The position numbers were made by a program, and so were the translations under genes. 64,000 nt of DNA, taken from Pseudobacter sp. (GTDB taxonomy: Bacteria; Bacteroidota; Bacteroidia; Chitinophagales; Chitinophagaceae). The stretch lies in the NCBI GenBank assembly GCA_017849455.1, contig JAFIGX010000014.1, forward strand, positions 124,001 through 188,000, written 5' to 3'. The notes below the pieces were generated by a model, which worked only from the letters and a program-made list of their open reading frames with translations, was not told where the DNA came from and did not search any database. Numbering within the stretch: position 1 is the first letter of the stretch; the number at the start of each line of letters is the position of its first letter. Positions 24,908 through 34,364 of this stretch are shown piece by piece.

Positions 24908-26443
24908 TCAATATTTATGCTTATTACCAGATCCATCTGTTGGGAAAGCGCCCAGATCCCTGTTCGGGAGCGTTATATTGGCCCCGAAAGTACCGCCGGC
25001 AGGCAGTTTGGTCATCGGGAACCCGTATTGCAACAGTAAGGTAGCATTAGGCTTATAAGGAATGGCGTTGCTGCCGCTTCCACCTTTGTAGGCGCCTGTG
25101 CCGATGGCAGGCGATCCGGTCCTCAAATGAAAATCAGCCCCGGCAGGAATAACGTAATTACGATAATTCTTGCCGATACTGTTCTGTGCAACATCATAGT
25201 TCACGAATAACGGATCGTATTTGAGAGAATCATTGCCTATGTTCGTCCCGGCATTGGTACCATTCGCGGCGATCGGGCCGTTCACATAACTATTGAGATC
25301 CGTGGGCTGCTTCAGGGTGAACTGGTTGGGCTCGATGAAGATCATGAACTGTTCCGCACCGCCCATCGGTTTGCCACGGCCGATACAGGTAAGATTGTTG
25401 CCATACAGCGTATTCAACGTATCGCTCGGTTTTCCTTTTTCGGATTGATAAGAGATACGCAACCCTGCCTTGCAGTTCACGATGATATTGTTGAATACAA
25501 ATCCCCCTGCATTGGTTTCGGTATTGATTGATCCATTTCTCGTGGCCTTCGTTTGTCTGAAACCGCAGTTGACCAGGGTATTGTTGTAAATATTCACGAG
25601 GCAGGTCTTACCATCTGCGCCAGACGTTTTCAGACCATTGGTGGCAACGCCATACGTGAGGTTGTAAGCCATATCACCGTAAGTGCCATCCTTGATATTG
25701 GTCGATTCTCCGCCTGTAGCGCCCATCTTCTGGAAGGTATTGCGCATGAGGCTCATGTATACATTCTGCGGCCTGATGCCATCGTCTTTGCTTCCATAGA
25801 ACCAGGAATCTTCCACAATAAGATGTCCGCGCTCAGTGCCGGTATTATTCATGTACAGGGTGAAACGTGCATCCCCAGGTTTGGCGCCATAGGCGCTGGC
25901 ATTGGTGCCCCAGGGGCCACCGGTATATTCTATGTGCGTCCAGCGCAACAGCAATAGTTTGGCATTGGGGCCACACTGGAAGCCACCCCAGTAACCTTTG
26001 AACGCAGGATCATTCACCACATCATCTTTATAGGTAGGGTTCGATTTCGGTACGGTGGGCGTTTCAAATACAGTGAACCAGTTCTCTGCTTCACTGGAAC
26101 CATCGCTGACGAGCGAGCCATTGACGTAAATGGCCGGACTGGTTTCAGGGCTCAAGCCATTGCCATGTACCAGTACTTTTACACCAGGCTGCAGGTACAG
26201 TGTATCACCTTCATTGATGGTGACATCAGACATGATATGATAGGTCTTACCCGAAAGCATGGTACCCTTCAAAGGGATAGCATTCCCGGAAGCATCTTTC
26301 TGTGGAAGGATGGTATCCGATATCTGCTGGCCCACGATCCTGATCGGTTCGGAGATCCTTATATCATCGGTCTTTGTGCAGGAGTAGATGCCGGCGGCAA
26401 TAACAGTGGAGAGCAAACAGATATTGATCTTACTCTTTGTCAT
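24908..26443 (-). CDS. Right-handed beta-helix lipoprotein
   Basis: A 511-residue lipoprotein with lipobox IYSCTKT near residue 22. The rungs of a parallel beta-helix are clear: VTINEGDTLYLQPGVKVLV, LIVEDSWFYGSKDDGI, CLVNIYNNTLVNCGF and GFVFNNIIVNCKAGLRI. The end (FHLRTGSPAIGTG) is common in secreted proteins with this fold. There is no obvious GH28 or lyase catalytic motif, so it could be a binding protein. It lies 35 bp after the TonB receptor gene and 14 bp before the propeller lipoprotein. Confidence 0.78.
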   Translation of the reverse strand: MTKSKINICLLSTVIAAGIYSCTKTDDIRISEPIRIVGQQISDTILPQKDASGNAIPLKGTMLSGKTYHIMSDVTINEGDTLYLQPGVKVLVHGNGLSPETSPAIYVNGSLVSDGSSEAENWFTVFETPTVPKSNPTYKDDVVNDPAFKGYWGGFQCGPNAKLLLLRWTHIEYTGGPWGTNASAYGAKPGDARFTLYMNNTGTERGHLIVEDSWFYGSKDDGIRPQNVYMSLMRNTFQKMGATGGESTNIKDGTYGDMAYNLTYGVATNGLKTSGADGKTCLVNIYNNTLVNCGFRQTKATRNGSINTETNAGGFVFNNIIVNCKAGLRISYQSEKGKPSDTLNTLYGNNLTCIGRGKPMGGAEQFMIFIEPNQFTLKQPTDLNSYVNGPIAANGTNAGTNIGNDSLKYDPLFVNYDVAQNSIGKNYRNYVIPAGADFHLRTGSPAIGTGAYKGGSGSNAIPYKPNATLLLQYGFPMTKLPAGGTFGANITLPNRDLGAFPTDGSGNKHKY

Positions 26444-26478
26444 CGGTATGGTTTTACGATGGTAAATAATGTTGAATA

Positions 26479-29256
26479 CTAGAGAATATAACGTATGCCT
26501 AACTGGTAGTTTTGTCCATAGACATCACGCTGCGTCAGGGTTTTGCCACTGGAGGCATCCTGGTGCGGTGCCGGTATGGCGTTGACGGGCGGCTGCTTCA
26601 CATACACTTCGTAAGGTGTATTGAAGAGATTCTGGATCTTGGTGAACACCGCGAACTTCTTGAAAATTTTCTTTTCAGCAGAAAGATCGAACAGGTGCAT
26701 ATCCTTTTGCCAGTAATCGAATCCATAATACGGAGCTACCAGTACAATGCGTTTGCCGGTGAACTGCCAGGTCAACTGTACGTCGATCCCTTTGGCAACG
26801 CTTTTATAAATGAGCGCGGCATTGGCGATATGGGCCGACTGTCCCTGCAACGGCCTTTTCTCTTCCGGGAAAGTCCTCTTGACGGCGCCGTTCTCAAACA
26901 CAGAAGTCATCTTGTTGGTGGTAATGGAAGAATTGGTGTAGGTATAATTGGCGCGTACACCAAAATTCCTGAAGTATTTCTCGTACACCACTTCAAAGCC
27001 GAAATTGGTGGCGTCACCGAAATTGTTGGGTTGATAGACCGTCTGGTTCAACACACCTGTAAATGTGAACCCGTATTCGATGGGATTTTGGATCCTCTTG
27101 TAGAATGCACCTACGAGGATCTGCTCATTCGACCTCGGGAAAAATTCATATCTCAGGTCCACATTGTTGGCAGTAGTATGTTGCAGTCTCGGATTGCCCT
27201 GCTCACGCCAGTTATCTCCATTATAATTGTAAGGCACGATCTCGAAGAAACCCGGACGGGTGATCGAGCTGAAGTAAGATAAGCGCAGGTTGGTGCGCGC
27301 GTTCAATATATACTTGAAATGAATGCCGGGTAAAACATCTGTATAGGTAATGGTGCCTGATTTGGCTGGCTGGGTGATGGGCACATCCGTTTCAAAATCC
27401 TGCTTCGTATTTTCAACCCTTACACCGGCAGTTGTTTCCAGGTTTTCGATCCTGAATTTCACCATGGCATAACCGGCGGCCACTTTTTCATTCGACCTGT
27501 AATTATTGGCTTCGCCGGGTGTGCCTTTAGGGTTGAAGACCGACCAGTTGAAATGATAGATATCTGTCCAGATCTGATTGGTGCTGCCTGCATCGGGCAC
27601 CGGCCTCAGTTCATAATTATCGTAGTGGTTGTCGCGGTGTTTGTCCCTGTACATACCTCCTACCGTTAAAGTATACGGTGTATTCAACACCTGGCCGGAA
27701 TAAGCCACGTTAAGGTACCCGGAGAGGTCCCTGTCGGTATTTCTCCACCAGGAACGGTTAAAATTCTGAACAACGTTCGGGTGTTGGTAAGGCGGATCAT
27801 TCGGCGTGGAAGGATCGGTGTAATATCCTCCGTCATATTCATATTCCGCCCAATCAGGAATTCTGCTGGTAGCGCGTGAATACACGGCAGACCAATCTAC
27901 ATTCAGTTTTCCGGGTATCAGCACATGCTCGCCCTGCAAGGTAGAATTGTAGATCGTCTGGCGTTGGAATTTGGAACGGCCATAATACCATACCTGCCCT
28001 GTACCTGGTCTGGTGCGGGGAGCAGGCTGCAAGGTATCTCTTGTGAGGCGTGTCTGTGCATCGTCGAGCATGCAGAACACATTGTACAGGCTGATCCGGT
28101 TCCTGTCGTTCAGGTTATAATCTATCTTGGCATTGAAACCGCTTCTTGTAAGGCGGGTTGAATATTCTCTTTCATTGGCATGTTTGATGAACAATAAACC
28201 GCCTTCCTGGAAATCCGCCGGATTGAAAATGCTGGAATAGGCCCTGTACGTGCGTTGGTAAGTGCCTCCCAGCATAATGCCCAGCTTATTGTTGAAGAAA
28301 CGGTTGCCGATAGCGAGTGAAGCGATGGCATTGGGAGCGGCATTCTTTTTCGTATAGTTCAGGTTATCCCTTGTAAAATCCTGGGGCTGGGCCGAATAAT
28401 CCGGGCCATTGGCTTCATACGGGGATTTTTTATTGATAGCCTTCACCGGATAGGCATCGAACTTACGATCGAACAGGGTTTGATTGTAACCGGTAGACAA
28501 ACTCGCATTCAGGTACATACCGGCAGGCGCGTTCCTCATGACCAGGTTGGTAGTTCCTCCTATCGCATCTCCCTCCATATTGGGCGTTAGGGTCTTGTTC
28601 ACTTCGATACGCTCTACGAGATCGGCGGGGAAAATATCGAGTGGCACGTACCTGTTCTTGTTGTCCGGGCTGGGGATCTTGATACCATTGATCAGCGTAT
28701 AATTGTACCGTTGGTCCATTCCCCGGATAATGGCATAACGCCCGTCACCGCTGCTGCTTCTTTCCAGTGAAACACCGGAAACCCGCTGCAACACATTGGC
28801 CACGGTAATATCGGGAGAAAGCTGGATCGACCTGGCAGAAACGATGTTCATGACATTCTCTGCGTTTTGTTCGGTCCTTCTTGCTGCTGCGTCCGAGGAA
28901 CCATCCCGTTTACCGGAGACGATCACCGTGTTCAGCGCATCTGAATTTCTTACCAGTGAAAAGGCAATACTGATATTTCCGTTCACGGTAAGCGTAGTGT
29001 CGATCGTTTTGTAACCGACATACCGGCAATGTAAAGTGTAGCTGCCGGCAGAAAGGTTTTTCAGCACAAAAGAGCCATCCAGTTCGGTCACGGTTGCCTT
29101 GTGGCCGCCGGAAATACTGATGCTCGCGCCAACGAGCGCTTCGCTGGTCTGGGCATCGGTCAGTTTTCCTTTGAGGGTGAATCCTGTTGTCTGGCTTAGG
29201 GAAGTGTGGTGAAATGCAACGATCAGGAGAAGGAAGGGAAGTACAAGTTTCGTCAT
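26479..29256 (-). CDS. TonB-dependent receptor (carboxypeptidase-like N-domain)
   Basis: About 925 residues. The signal peptide (MTKLVLPFLLLIVAF) starts at the ATG at 29256; a TTG seven codons earlier is the only other choice. A carboxypeptidase regulatory-like domain (about residues 22-105) comes first, then the plug with VANVLQRVSGVSLERSSSGD and TPNMEGDAIGGTTNLVMRNA, then the barrel ending in GIRYIL. It lacks the SusC signature and has no SusD partner, so it is a stand-alone TonB receptor. The cargo is unknown; two lipoprotein genes follow. Confidence 0.9.
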   Translation of the reverse strand: MTKLVLPFLLLIVAFHHTSLSQTTGFTLKGKLTDAQTSEALVGASISISGGHKATVTELDGSFVLKNLSAGSYTLHCRYVGYKTIDTTLTVNGNISIAFSLVRNSDALNTVIVSGKRDGSSDAAARRTEQNAENVMNIVSARSIQLSPDITVANVLQRVSGVSLERSSSGDGRYAIIRGMDQRYNYTLINGIKIPSPDNKNRYVPLDIFPADLVERIEVNKTLTPNMEGDAIGGTTNLVMRNAPAGMYLNASLSTGYNQTLFDRKFDAYPVKAINKKSPYEANGPDYSAQPQDFTRDNLNYTKKNAAPNAIASLAIGNRFFNNKLGIMLGGTYQRTYRAYSSIFNPADFQEGGLLFIKHANEREYSTRLTRSGFNAKIDYNLNDRNRISLYNVFCMLDDAQTRLTRDTLQPAPRTRPGTGQVWYYGRSKFQRQTIYNSTLQGEHVLIPGKLNVDWSAVYSRATSRIPDWAEYEYDGGYYTDPSTPNDPPYQHPNVVQNFNRSWWRNTDRDLSGYLNVAYSGQVLNTPYTLTVGGMYRDKHRDNHYDNYELRPVPDAGSTNQIWTDIYHFNWSVFNPKGTPGEANNYRSNEKVAAGYAMVKFRIENLETTAGVRVENTKQDFETDVPITQPAKSGTITYTDVLPGIHFKYILNARTNLRLSYFSSITRPGFFEIVPYNYNGDNWREQGNPRLQHTTANNVDLRYEFFPRSNEQILVGAFYKRIQNPIEYGFTFTGVLNQTVYQPNNFGDATNFGFEVVYEKYFRNFGVRANYTYTNSSITTNKMTSVFENGAVKRTFPEEKRPLQGQSAHIANAALIYKSVAKGIDVQLTWQFTGKRIVLVAPYYGFDYWQKDMHLFDLSAEKKIFKKFAVFTKIQNLFNTPYEVYVKQPPVNAIPAPHQDASSGKTLTQRDVYGQNYQLGIRYIL

Positions 29257-29352
29257 GCAGCTAATAATTTGCTGCAAAGGAAGTTGTATTTTTATTCGGC
29301 CCCTACCGCAGGAATGAACTTAATGGAATGGTAATGATGTGGTAAAGAAAAC

Positions 29353-29862
29353 TTAACATAAATCTGAATGAATTTTGAAATTGATGTACTCATCCAGGAT
29401 ATCGAACATGTCGATCCATCCCTGGTAAGCGCCTTTTTGTTTGGCGATCCCTTCCGGTACGGTCTGGTGTAATGTGAATTTTGTTTTTCTTCCCATCTCC
29501 ATAAATGAAACGGTCACCACGGTAGCTTGTGGCCAGTCATTGTCGGGCACAACAAGGTCTCCTTTTTCATTGGTCATCTCAAGTTTGTAAATGATCCGCT
29601 CCGGGGCTTTGATCTCGATGTAGCTGCCTTTGCACCAGCAATCCGGATAATTGGGATTCTTGATGCAGGAAAGAAAACCTCCTCCTTCCCGTATGTCGAT
29701 CTTTGCGAAATGAATGGTACAACCTCTGGGGGCAAACCAGTGCTTCAGGTGTTCCGCCTCTGTCCATACTTTGAACACCAATTCCCGCGGTGCATCGATG
29801 ATGCGGGAGATATAGGTATCATTGTCGCTTATTGCCACGTTGTTTTCTTTTTTGAGTTCCAT
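29353..29862 (-). CDS. SRPBCC (AHSA1-like) domain protein
   Basis: A 169-residue protein of the START/SRPBCC fold, AHSA1 group. The signature is NDTYISRIIDAPRELVFKVW followed by HLKHWFAPRGC, with the last helix near GAYQGWIDMFDILDEYI. The ATG at 29862 (MELKKENNVA) is chosen; the longer frame would run 146 bp into the regulator gene. Even so it overlaps the end of the ArsR gene by 44 bp, so the two are likely co-translated. These proteins bind a small hydrophobic ligand in a deep pocket; the ligand is unknown. Confidence 0.88.
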   Translation of the reverse strand: MELKKENNVAISDNDTYISRIIDAPRELVFKVWTEAEHLKHWFAPRGCTIHFAKIDIREGGGFLSCIKNPNYPDCWCKGSYIEIKAPERIIYKLEMTNEKGDLVVPDNDWPQATVVTVSFMEMGRKTKFTLHQTVPEGIAKQKGAYQGWIDMFDILDEYINFKIHSDLC

Positions 29863-30190
29863 GAGTTTTATTTTTTGATTGTAATTCATGTAAATAATCT
29901 TCCATGGAATCGACGGTGCGGTTCCAGTATTTCCTGCATTCCTCCACCCAGCCTGAAACTTCATTCAGTCCATCCAGTTTCGCTTCGCAATATCGTTCCC
30001 TCCCCTTCTGATTGATAATGATCAGACCACATTCCGTCAGGATCTTGATATGCTGGGAAATGGTGGGACGACTGGAATTGAAATATTCGGCAATGCCATT
30101 CAGATTGAGTCTTTGCTTCGAAACCAGGTGGAGAATCTCTCTTCTGGTAGGATCTGCTATTGCCTGAAATACATCTCTTCGTTTTTCCAT
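29819..30190 (-). CDS. ArsR-family regulator, module 2
   Basis: A 123-residue winged-helix repressor. It starts [20 protein letters not shown]; the recognition helix is in SSRPTISQHIKILTECGLI and the wing in INQKGRERYCEA. No metal-binding Cys cluster like that of ArsR/SmtB is seen. It belongs to the ArsR group paired with SRPBCC proteins. The last 20 or so residues (rich in Lys, Gln, Arg) are encoded over the start of the SRPBCC gene. Its promoter carries a TATATTTG box fused to a palindromic operator, which suggests autorepression. Confidence 0.9.
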   Translation of the reverse strand: MEKRRDVFQAIADPTRREILHLVSKQRLNLNGIAEYFNSSRPTISQHIKILTECGLIIINQKGRERYCEAKLDGLNEVSGWVEECRKYWNRTVDSMEDYLHELQSKNKTHGTQKRKQRGNKRQ

Positions 30191-30193
30191 TAC

Positions 30194-30239
30194 GTAGCCA
30201 TTTGGCTACAAATATAAGGATATGTCGTTTAATGGCTAC
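30194..30239 (-). promoter_or_regulatory. ArsR module 2 promoter with operator
   Basis: On the minus strand TATATTTG (30216-30209) is followed by TAGCCAAATGGCTAC, so that the final G starts the 16-bp palindrome GTAGCCAAATGGCTAC (30209-30194), 3 bp before the ATG. A second, half-conserved site (GTAGCCATTAAACGAC, 30239-30224) lies 30 bp upstream. This is a natural place for the ArsR protein to block its own transcription. Confidence 0.7.
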
Positions 30240-30281
30240 TCATTTTTTTTGATTTTTTAAAAAATAGTTGTTCAAAAATAT

Positions 30282-30325
30282 GCACCCGATCGGGTGCGTA
30301 TGTATATTTGCACCCAATCAGGTGC
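30282..30325 (+). promoter_or_regulatory. ArsR module 1 promoter with twin operators
   Basis: Two 16-bp palindromes, GCACCCGATCGGGTGC (30282-30297, perfect) and GCACCCAATCAGGTGC (30310-30325), lie 28 bp apart. TATATTTG (30303-30310) sits between them, and its last G is the first base of the downstream operator. The ATG of the regulator follows 5 bp later. The twin sites flanking a -7 box strongly suggest autoregulation. Confidence 0.75.
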
Positions 30326-30330
30326 ATTTT

Positions 30331-30639
30331 ATGAGAAGAGATGTTTTTCAGGGCATTGCAGACCCCACCCGCAGAGCGATACTCGGAAGGTTGGTAAAAG
30401 AGAAATTGAACCTCACCACCCTTACCGATCACTATGATATCACCAGGCAGTCGATTACAAAGCATATCAGGATCCTGGAAGAGTGCGGACTGGTGACCAT
30501 TGAAAAGATAGGACGCGAGAAGTATCTCAGGGCCCAACCGGAAAAGATCGGCGAAGTGGCCAAATGGGCCGAACAGTTCCGTTCGTTCTATGCCGGCAGC
30601 TACGATCGTTTGGACGATTATTTAAAAACCATGGAATAA
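30331..30639 (+). CDS. ArsR-family regulator, module 1
   Basis: A 102-residue winged-helix repressor starting [20 protein letters not shown]. The recognition helix is ITRQSITKHIRILEECGLV and the wing IEKIGREKYLRAQ. The frame is open from 30268, but a start there would place the operators and promoter inside the gene, so the ATG at 30331 is preferred. The SRPBCC gene follows 12 bp later. It is divergent from module 2, whose regulator starts 140 bp away. Confidence 0.92.
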   Translation: MRRDVFQGIADPTRRAILGRLVKEKLNLTTLTDHYDITRQSITKHIRILEECGLVTIEKIGREKYLRAQPEKIGEVAKWAEQFRSFYAGSYDRLDDYLKTME

Positions 30640-30651
30640 AAAACAACAATT

Positions 30652-31143
30652 ATGAGCACAAACAAGACCCAGGTAGAAGCAAATGGCGGGCAATTGATCA
30701 TCACACGTCAATTCGATGCCCCGCGAAAAAAAGTTTTCCAGGCACATACGGACTGCAGGCATTTGAAGCACTGGTGGGGCCCCAGGGAATGGCCGCTGAC
30801 TTACTGCAATATGGATTTCCGCGTGGGAGGCAAATGGCATTATTGCATGAGCGGACCTGACGGAGCGGAATCCTGGGGACTTACCATTTACAAAGAGATC
30901 GTCGAATCGGAACTCCTCGTATATGAAGACCATTTTTCCGATAAGGATGGCAACCAGAATAAAGAGATGCCCTCTACTACCGTGAGGACAGAGTTCCTGG
31001 AAAAAGATGGTAAGACAATTCTAAGGTCTACCGCCATTTACGCTTCACCCGATGATGTGAAGAAATTGATGGAAATGGGAATGGCGGCAGGAATAACGGA
31101 AACCCAGGACAAACTGGAGGAATATTTGGCGGTGATGCAGTGA
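30652..31143 (+). CDS. SRPBCC (AHSA1-like) domain protein
   Basis: A 163-residue protein with the AHSA1-type SRPBCC fold. Visible marks are IITRQFDAPRKKVFQAHTDC, HLKHWWGPREWPLTYC and the closing helix GMAAGITETQDKLEEYLAVM. It is the partner of the ArsR gene just before it and probably its regulatory target through the shared promoter. It may bind or act on a small hydrophobic compound in the cytoplasm. A terminator hairpin follows, shared with the convergent receptor gene. Confidence 0.9.
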   Translation: MSTNKTQVEANGGQLIITRQFDAPRKKVFQAHTDCRHLKHWWGPREWPLTYCNMDFRVGGKWHYCMSGPDGAESWGLTIYKEIVESELLVYEDHFSDKDGNQNKEMPSTTVRTEFLEKDGKTILRSTAIYASPDDVKKLMEMGMAAGITETQDKLEEYLAVMQ

Positions 31144-31216
31144 GCATATTTGCTGCTGGAAACCCTTGTTCGGCCCGTGCAGTGGGAACAGGCTTGAAAG
31201 ACCAGAGAAAATAAAC

Positions 31217-31240
31217 AAGGCGGCCTCAGGAAGCCGCCTT
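31217..31240. terminator. Bidirectional terminator
   Basis: AAGGCGGC (31217-31224) and GCCGCCTT (31233-31240) form a perfect 8-bp stem with an 8-base loop. ATTTATTTT follows on the plus strand, and the minus side is also T-rich. It lies between the converging SRPBCC and TonB receptor genes. Confidence 0.85.
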
Positions 31241-31264
31241 ATTTATTTTCTATTCATTGCCCGA

Positions 31265-34200
31265 TTACAATCGGAAACTTAAACCGGTGCGCACATAAGC
31301 ATCAGTGTATTCCAATTCATAAACGCGGCTTGGTCTACCCATATAGGTAAAGGCCGGTGAGTTCGTCAGGTTCACCACTTCTATATAAAACATCAATCGC
31401 TTGGTGAGCCTAACGGAACCGTTCAGATCGAATTGCCAGCGATCATCCATCCAGAGATCCGTTTCATTATCCGTACCCAGTGCATAAATGAATTTGCCGT
31501 TATAGTTGGCCGAAGCCTGTACGGTAAATCTTTTGGTAGAATAACCCAACGCTATGTTCGCTGTATTGTCTGCCTGTCCCGGTAGGCGAAGCTTACCACG
31601 TTTTTGATCGGTAGTAGCTTTTGAATGGGTATAAGTATAGTTGCTGGTAAAGACCAGGTTCTTCAGGAACCCTGGCAGGAAACTCAGGCTGCTGTTATAA
31701 GTAAACTCAACGCCAAACACATCGGCCGATTGTCCGTTCCGTGGTTGCGTCATTACGAACTGATCGGTAGCCGAAGCGCTATAGTATGGGTTGGTGGGAT
31801 CGGTGATCGGCCCTTCGCTCAGGTATTGGAACTTGTTGATATGCTTATAGAATAACCCTCCTGATATGATGCCCACATTTTTCATATAGTGCTCCACGAG
31901 GAAATCAAGGTTATTGGCGTAAGCTGCTTTCAGTTTAGGGTTACCTGCTTCAACTTTCAACAGGTCGGTATTCACGTTCAATGTCGGCATCAGGTCCTGC
32001 AGGTTGGGACGGGAATAACCGGTTGTCCAGGCAGCGCGCACGACGGTGTTTTGGGCCACATCGTACTTGAATTGCAGGTTAGGAAGGACCATGAGATAAT
32101 TCAATGAAGAATCTCCCGGGGTGCTGGTAAAGGCATTGTATACCGGTGTTGTTGCTCCAGGTTTTTGTCCGCCATTGACATTGGGATCAGCGTCCTTGTC
32201 ATAGCTGAATATGCGCATGGCTTTATAATCAACGCTGGTGTTTTCCAGTCGCACACCAACAACGGCCATCAATTTATTGAACTGAACTTTATTCATTACA
32301 TAACCTGAAGCTACGCGCTCTCTGGCTTCAAAGTACATCTGGTCCCTGCTCAAATAGGTACGGTAAGCATCCAACACAAATCTGTCGGGCCTGCTGTTGA
32401 TGAAAGCCTGGATGGTCTTTACATCTGCAGCCGGGCCGAAATTCAGGTGGCCCTTCAGGAAATCGGAAGACAGATTGCTTTTGTGCAGGAATTTGGCCAG
32501 GCGGGTATCACCATAATCCGGACTGGAAGTATTGGTGATGGTAGCAATGCTCAGGATCGTTGAAGATTCCGGCCGGCGGCGATCGTTATCCAGGAACTTG
32601 CCTTTTGCTCCAAAGGAGAAAGTAGAAGCAAATTTTTTCGCCAGAAAATAGTCTTTCTTGATATTGATCCGGGCCGTATAATTTTTGCCTTCGGTAATAT
32701 GGTCGTTATTATCGACCGTATAGAAATTAAACCGCGAAGGATCATCCGCAGGACCACCAAAGGGAGGATTGTATACATAAGAGGACGTGAGGAATTTGTC
32801 GGTATAGGATGGCATTTCAGCCAACACTGTCCTGTTGGGAATTTTGATCGGGCTGCCGCTACCGTTATCTGTTCCGGCTATATTCGCGTTGTTAGATCTC
32901 CAGTCGGGGGTTTGGAAGCCATACTGTCCGTTGATGGCTTGCTTCCTGCTCTTTGAATAAAAAACACCTCCATCGATTTTCCAGGTGCCGAGCGTTGATT
33001 CACCATCTAAACCGATATTGTAATTCTCCGTTTTACTGTTCTGATAAGTAGCCTGCACAATGTTCTGTATCCTGTCGGTACCTATTTTGCCATCTCCGCG
33101 GTCATAGAAAGCGCCCCTGTACCTGTAACGGTTACGATAGCGGTTATCATCTTCCGAACGTTTACTGTACATACCGCTTAGTGTAAACCTGGTATTTACC
33201 GTTGGTGCATAATCGAAGGCAAGCGTTCCACCCATGCGGACCAGCTTACCTTCCTGGTAGCGATACCGGAAATCAGTAGGCACATAAGTGCCTCTCAGGG
33301 ATTCAACAGGTGTTCCTGAACTGTTCACAATGTCTTTGCGCTGCCAGGATTGTGCTTCCAGCCTGTCATAACCATTATAAGTATTGTAATAGCTAAGGTT
33401 GGCGGCAATTCCGAACCGGCCTTCTTTATTTTTATCTGAAGCGCCAAAACGTTTGGCATATCCCGCTTTCATATTGAATGGCGCCCGTTCGCGCAGCATA
33501 TTATACCCTGTACCGGCATCTATTGTAATGCGGGATTTCAATGATCTCGCAATGGCGGTGCGCATATTGATCACACCGGCAATGGCATCGCCATCATTGG
33601 AAGGAAGAAGTGTTTTTTGCACTTCCATGGACGAGAGCACATCCGAAGGAATCACATCGAGAGAAGGGTTGCGTTTGCCGCCTTCACCAACGCCCAACAA
33701 TTGTTCCCCATTGACATTGATGTTGACGAAATTGGCCGGAGTTCCGCGTAACTGGATCTCGGCGCCCTCACCGCGGTTACGGGTGATGGTCACACCACTC
33801 AACCGTTGCAGGGCTTCTGCCACGTTCAGGTCGGGGAAACGCCCGATCTGGTCGGCAGACAATACCTGCATCAGGTTATCTGCTGTCCTTTGCTGGTTCA
33901 GTGCCCTTTGCTGACCATCGATCACGGCAGTAACGGTCACGGCCCCAAGGCTCTTTACCGTTTCCGTCATTTTGAAATCATAGGTAAGGGTCTTTCCTTT
34001 TTCTATAGTCAAGGTTGCTGTTACGGATTTGTAGCCCAAATATTCCACAGTGATCTTTCGTTGACCGGCTGGTATGCCCCGGAGGGTATAAAAACCGTTA
34101 AGATCGGAAGACGTGCCCAGTGTGGACCCGCTGACCAATATAGAAGCACCGGGTAAGGTATTTCCATTTCGGTCAATGACCTTCCCACTGAGGTTGCCAT

Positions 34201-34279
34201 GGTCCTGCGAATAGCCTGGCAAGAAGGCCATCAGCATGATTGCCAATAGCAGTACGGCAGGTTTTGTGTAGTGTAGCAT
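31265..34279 (-). CDS. TonB-dependent receptor (carboxypeptidase-like N-domain)
   Basis: A 1004-residue outer membrane receptor. The signal peptide ends near GYSQD; a carboxypeptidase regulatory-like domain spans about residues 28-115. The plug has QIGRFPDLNVAEALQRLSGV and LRGTPANFVNINVNGEQLLG, and the barrel ends in RTGLSFRL. It has no SusC signature and resembles the receptor group known from proteobacterial carbohydrate loci. As the last gene of the minus-strand run with GH28 and sulfatases, it may take up a product of their action. It is 85 bp from GH28, so it may have its own promoter. Confidence 0.9.
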   Translation of the reverse strand: MLHYTKPAVLLLAIMLMAFLPGYSQDHGNLSGKVIDRNGNTLPGASILVSGSTLGTSSDLNGFYTLRGIPAGQRKITVEYLGYKSVTATLTIEKGKTLTYDFKMTETVKSLGAVTVTAVIDGQQRALNQQRTADNLMQVLSADQIGRFPDLNVAEALQRLSGVTITRNRGEGAEIQLRGTPANFVNINVNGEQLLGVGEGGKRNPSLDVIPSDVLSSMEVQKTLLPSNDGDAIAGVINMRTAIARSLKSRITIDAGTGYNMLRERAPFNMKAGYAKRFGASDKNKEGRFGIAANLSYYNTYNGYDRLEAQSWQRKDIVNSSGTPVESLRGTYVPTDFRYRYQEGKLVRMGGTLAFDYAPTVNTRFTLSGMYSKRSEDDNRYRNRYRYRGAFYDRGDGKIGTDRIQNIVQATYQNSKTENYNIGLDGESTLGTWKIDGGVFYSKSRKQAINGQYGFQTPDWRSNNANIAGTDNGSGSPIKIPNRTVLAEMPSYTDKFLTSSYVYNPPFGGPADDPSRFNFYTVDNNDHITEGKNYTARINIKKDYFLAKKFASTFSFGAKGKFLDNDRRRPESSTILSIATITNTSSPDYGDTRLAKFLHKSNLSSDFLKGHLNFGPAADVKTIQAFINSRPDRFVLDAYRTYLSRDQMYFEARERVASGYVMNKVQFNKLMAVVGVRLENTSVDYKAMRIFSYDKDADPNVNGGQKPGATTPVYNAFTSTPGDSSLNYLMVLPNLQFKYDVAQNTVVRAAWTTGYSRPNLQDLMPTLNVNTDLLKVEAGNPKLKAAYANNLDFLVEHYMKNVGIISGGLFYKHINKFQYLSEGPITDPTNPYYSASATDQFVMTQPRNGQSADVFGVEFTYNSSLSFLPGFLKNLVFTSNYTYTHSKATTDQKRGKLRLPGQADNTANIALGYSTKRFTVQASANYNGKFIYALGTDNETDLWMDDRWQFDLNGSVRLTKRLMFYIEVVNLTNSPAFTYMGRPSRVYELEYTDAYVRTGLSFRL

Positions 34280-34364
34280 CGTTAGACAATTTTAATGATG
34301 GGTTTGTTTGAATTACTGATTTTGGTCGGTTTGCTAAAAATGTCGTTTGGTACAAATTGATCAA

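Noticed and set aside
26512..27282. Long plus-strand open frame of 256 codons within the TonB receptor gene
   Set aside because: It is antisense to a clear receptor gene and its reading has no coherent domain. Other long antisense frames (for example 8474-9208 and 9481-10092) were rejected for the same reason.
30268..30330. Extended N-terminus of the plus-strand ArsR gene
   Set aside because: It would be encoded by the operators and the promoter-like box; the ATG at 30331 matches the start of the other two ArsR proteins.
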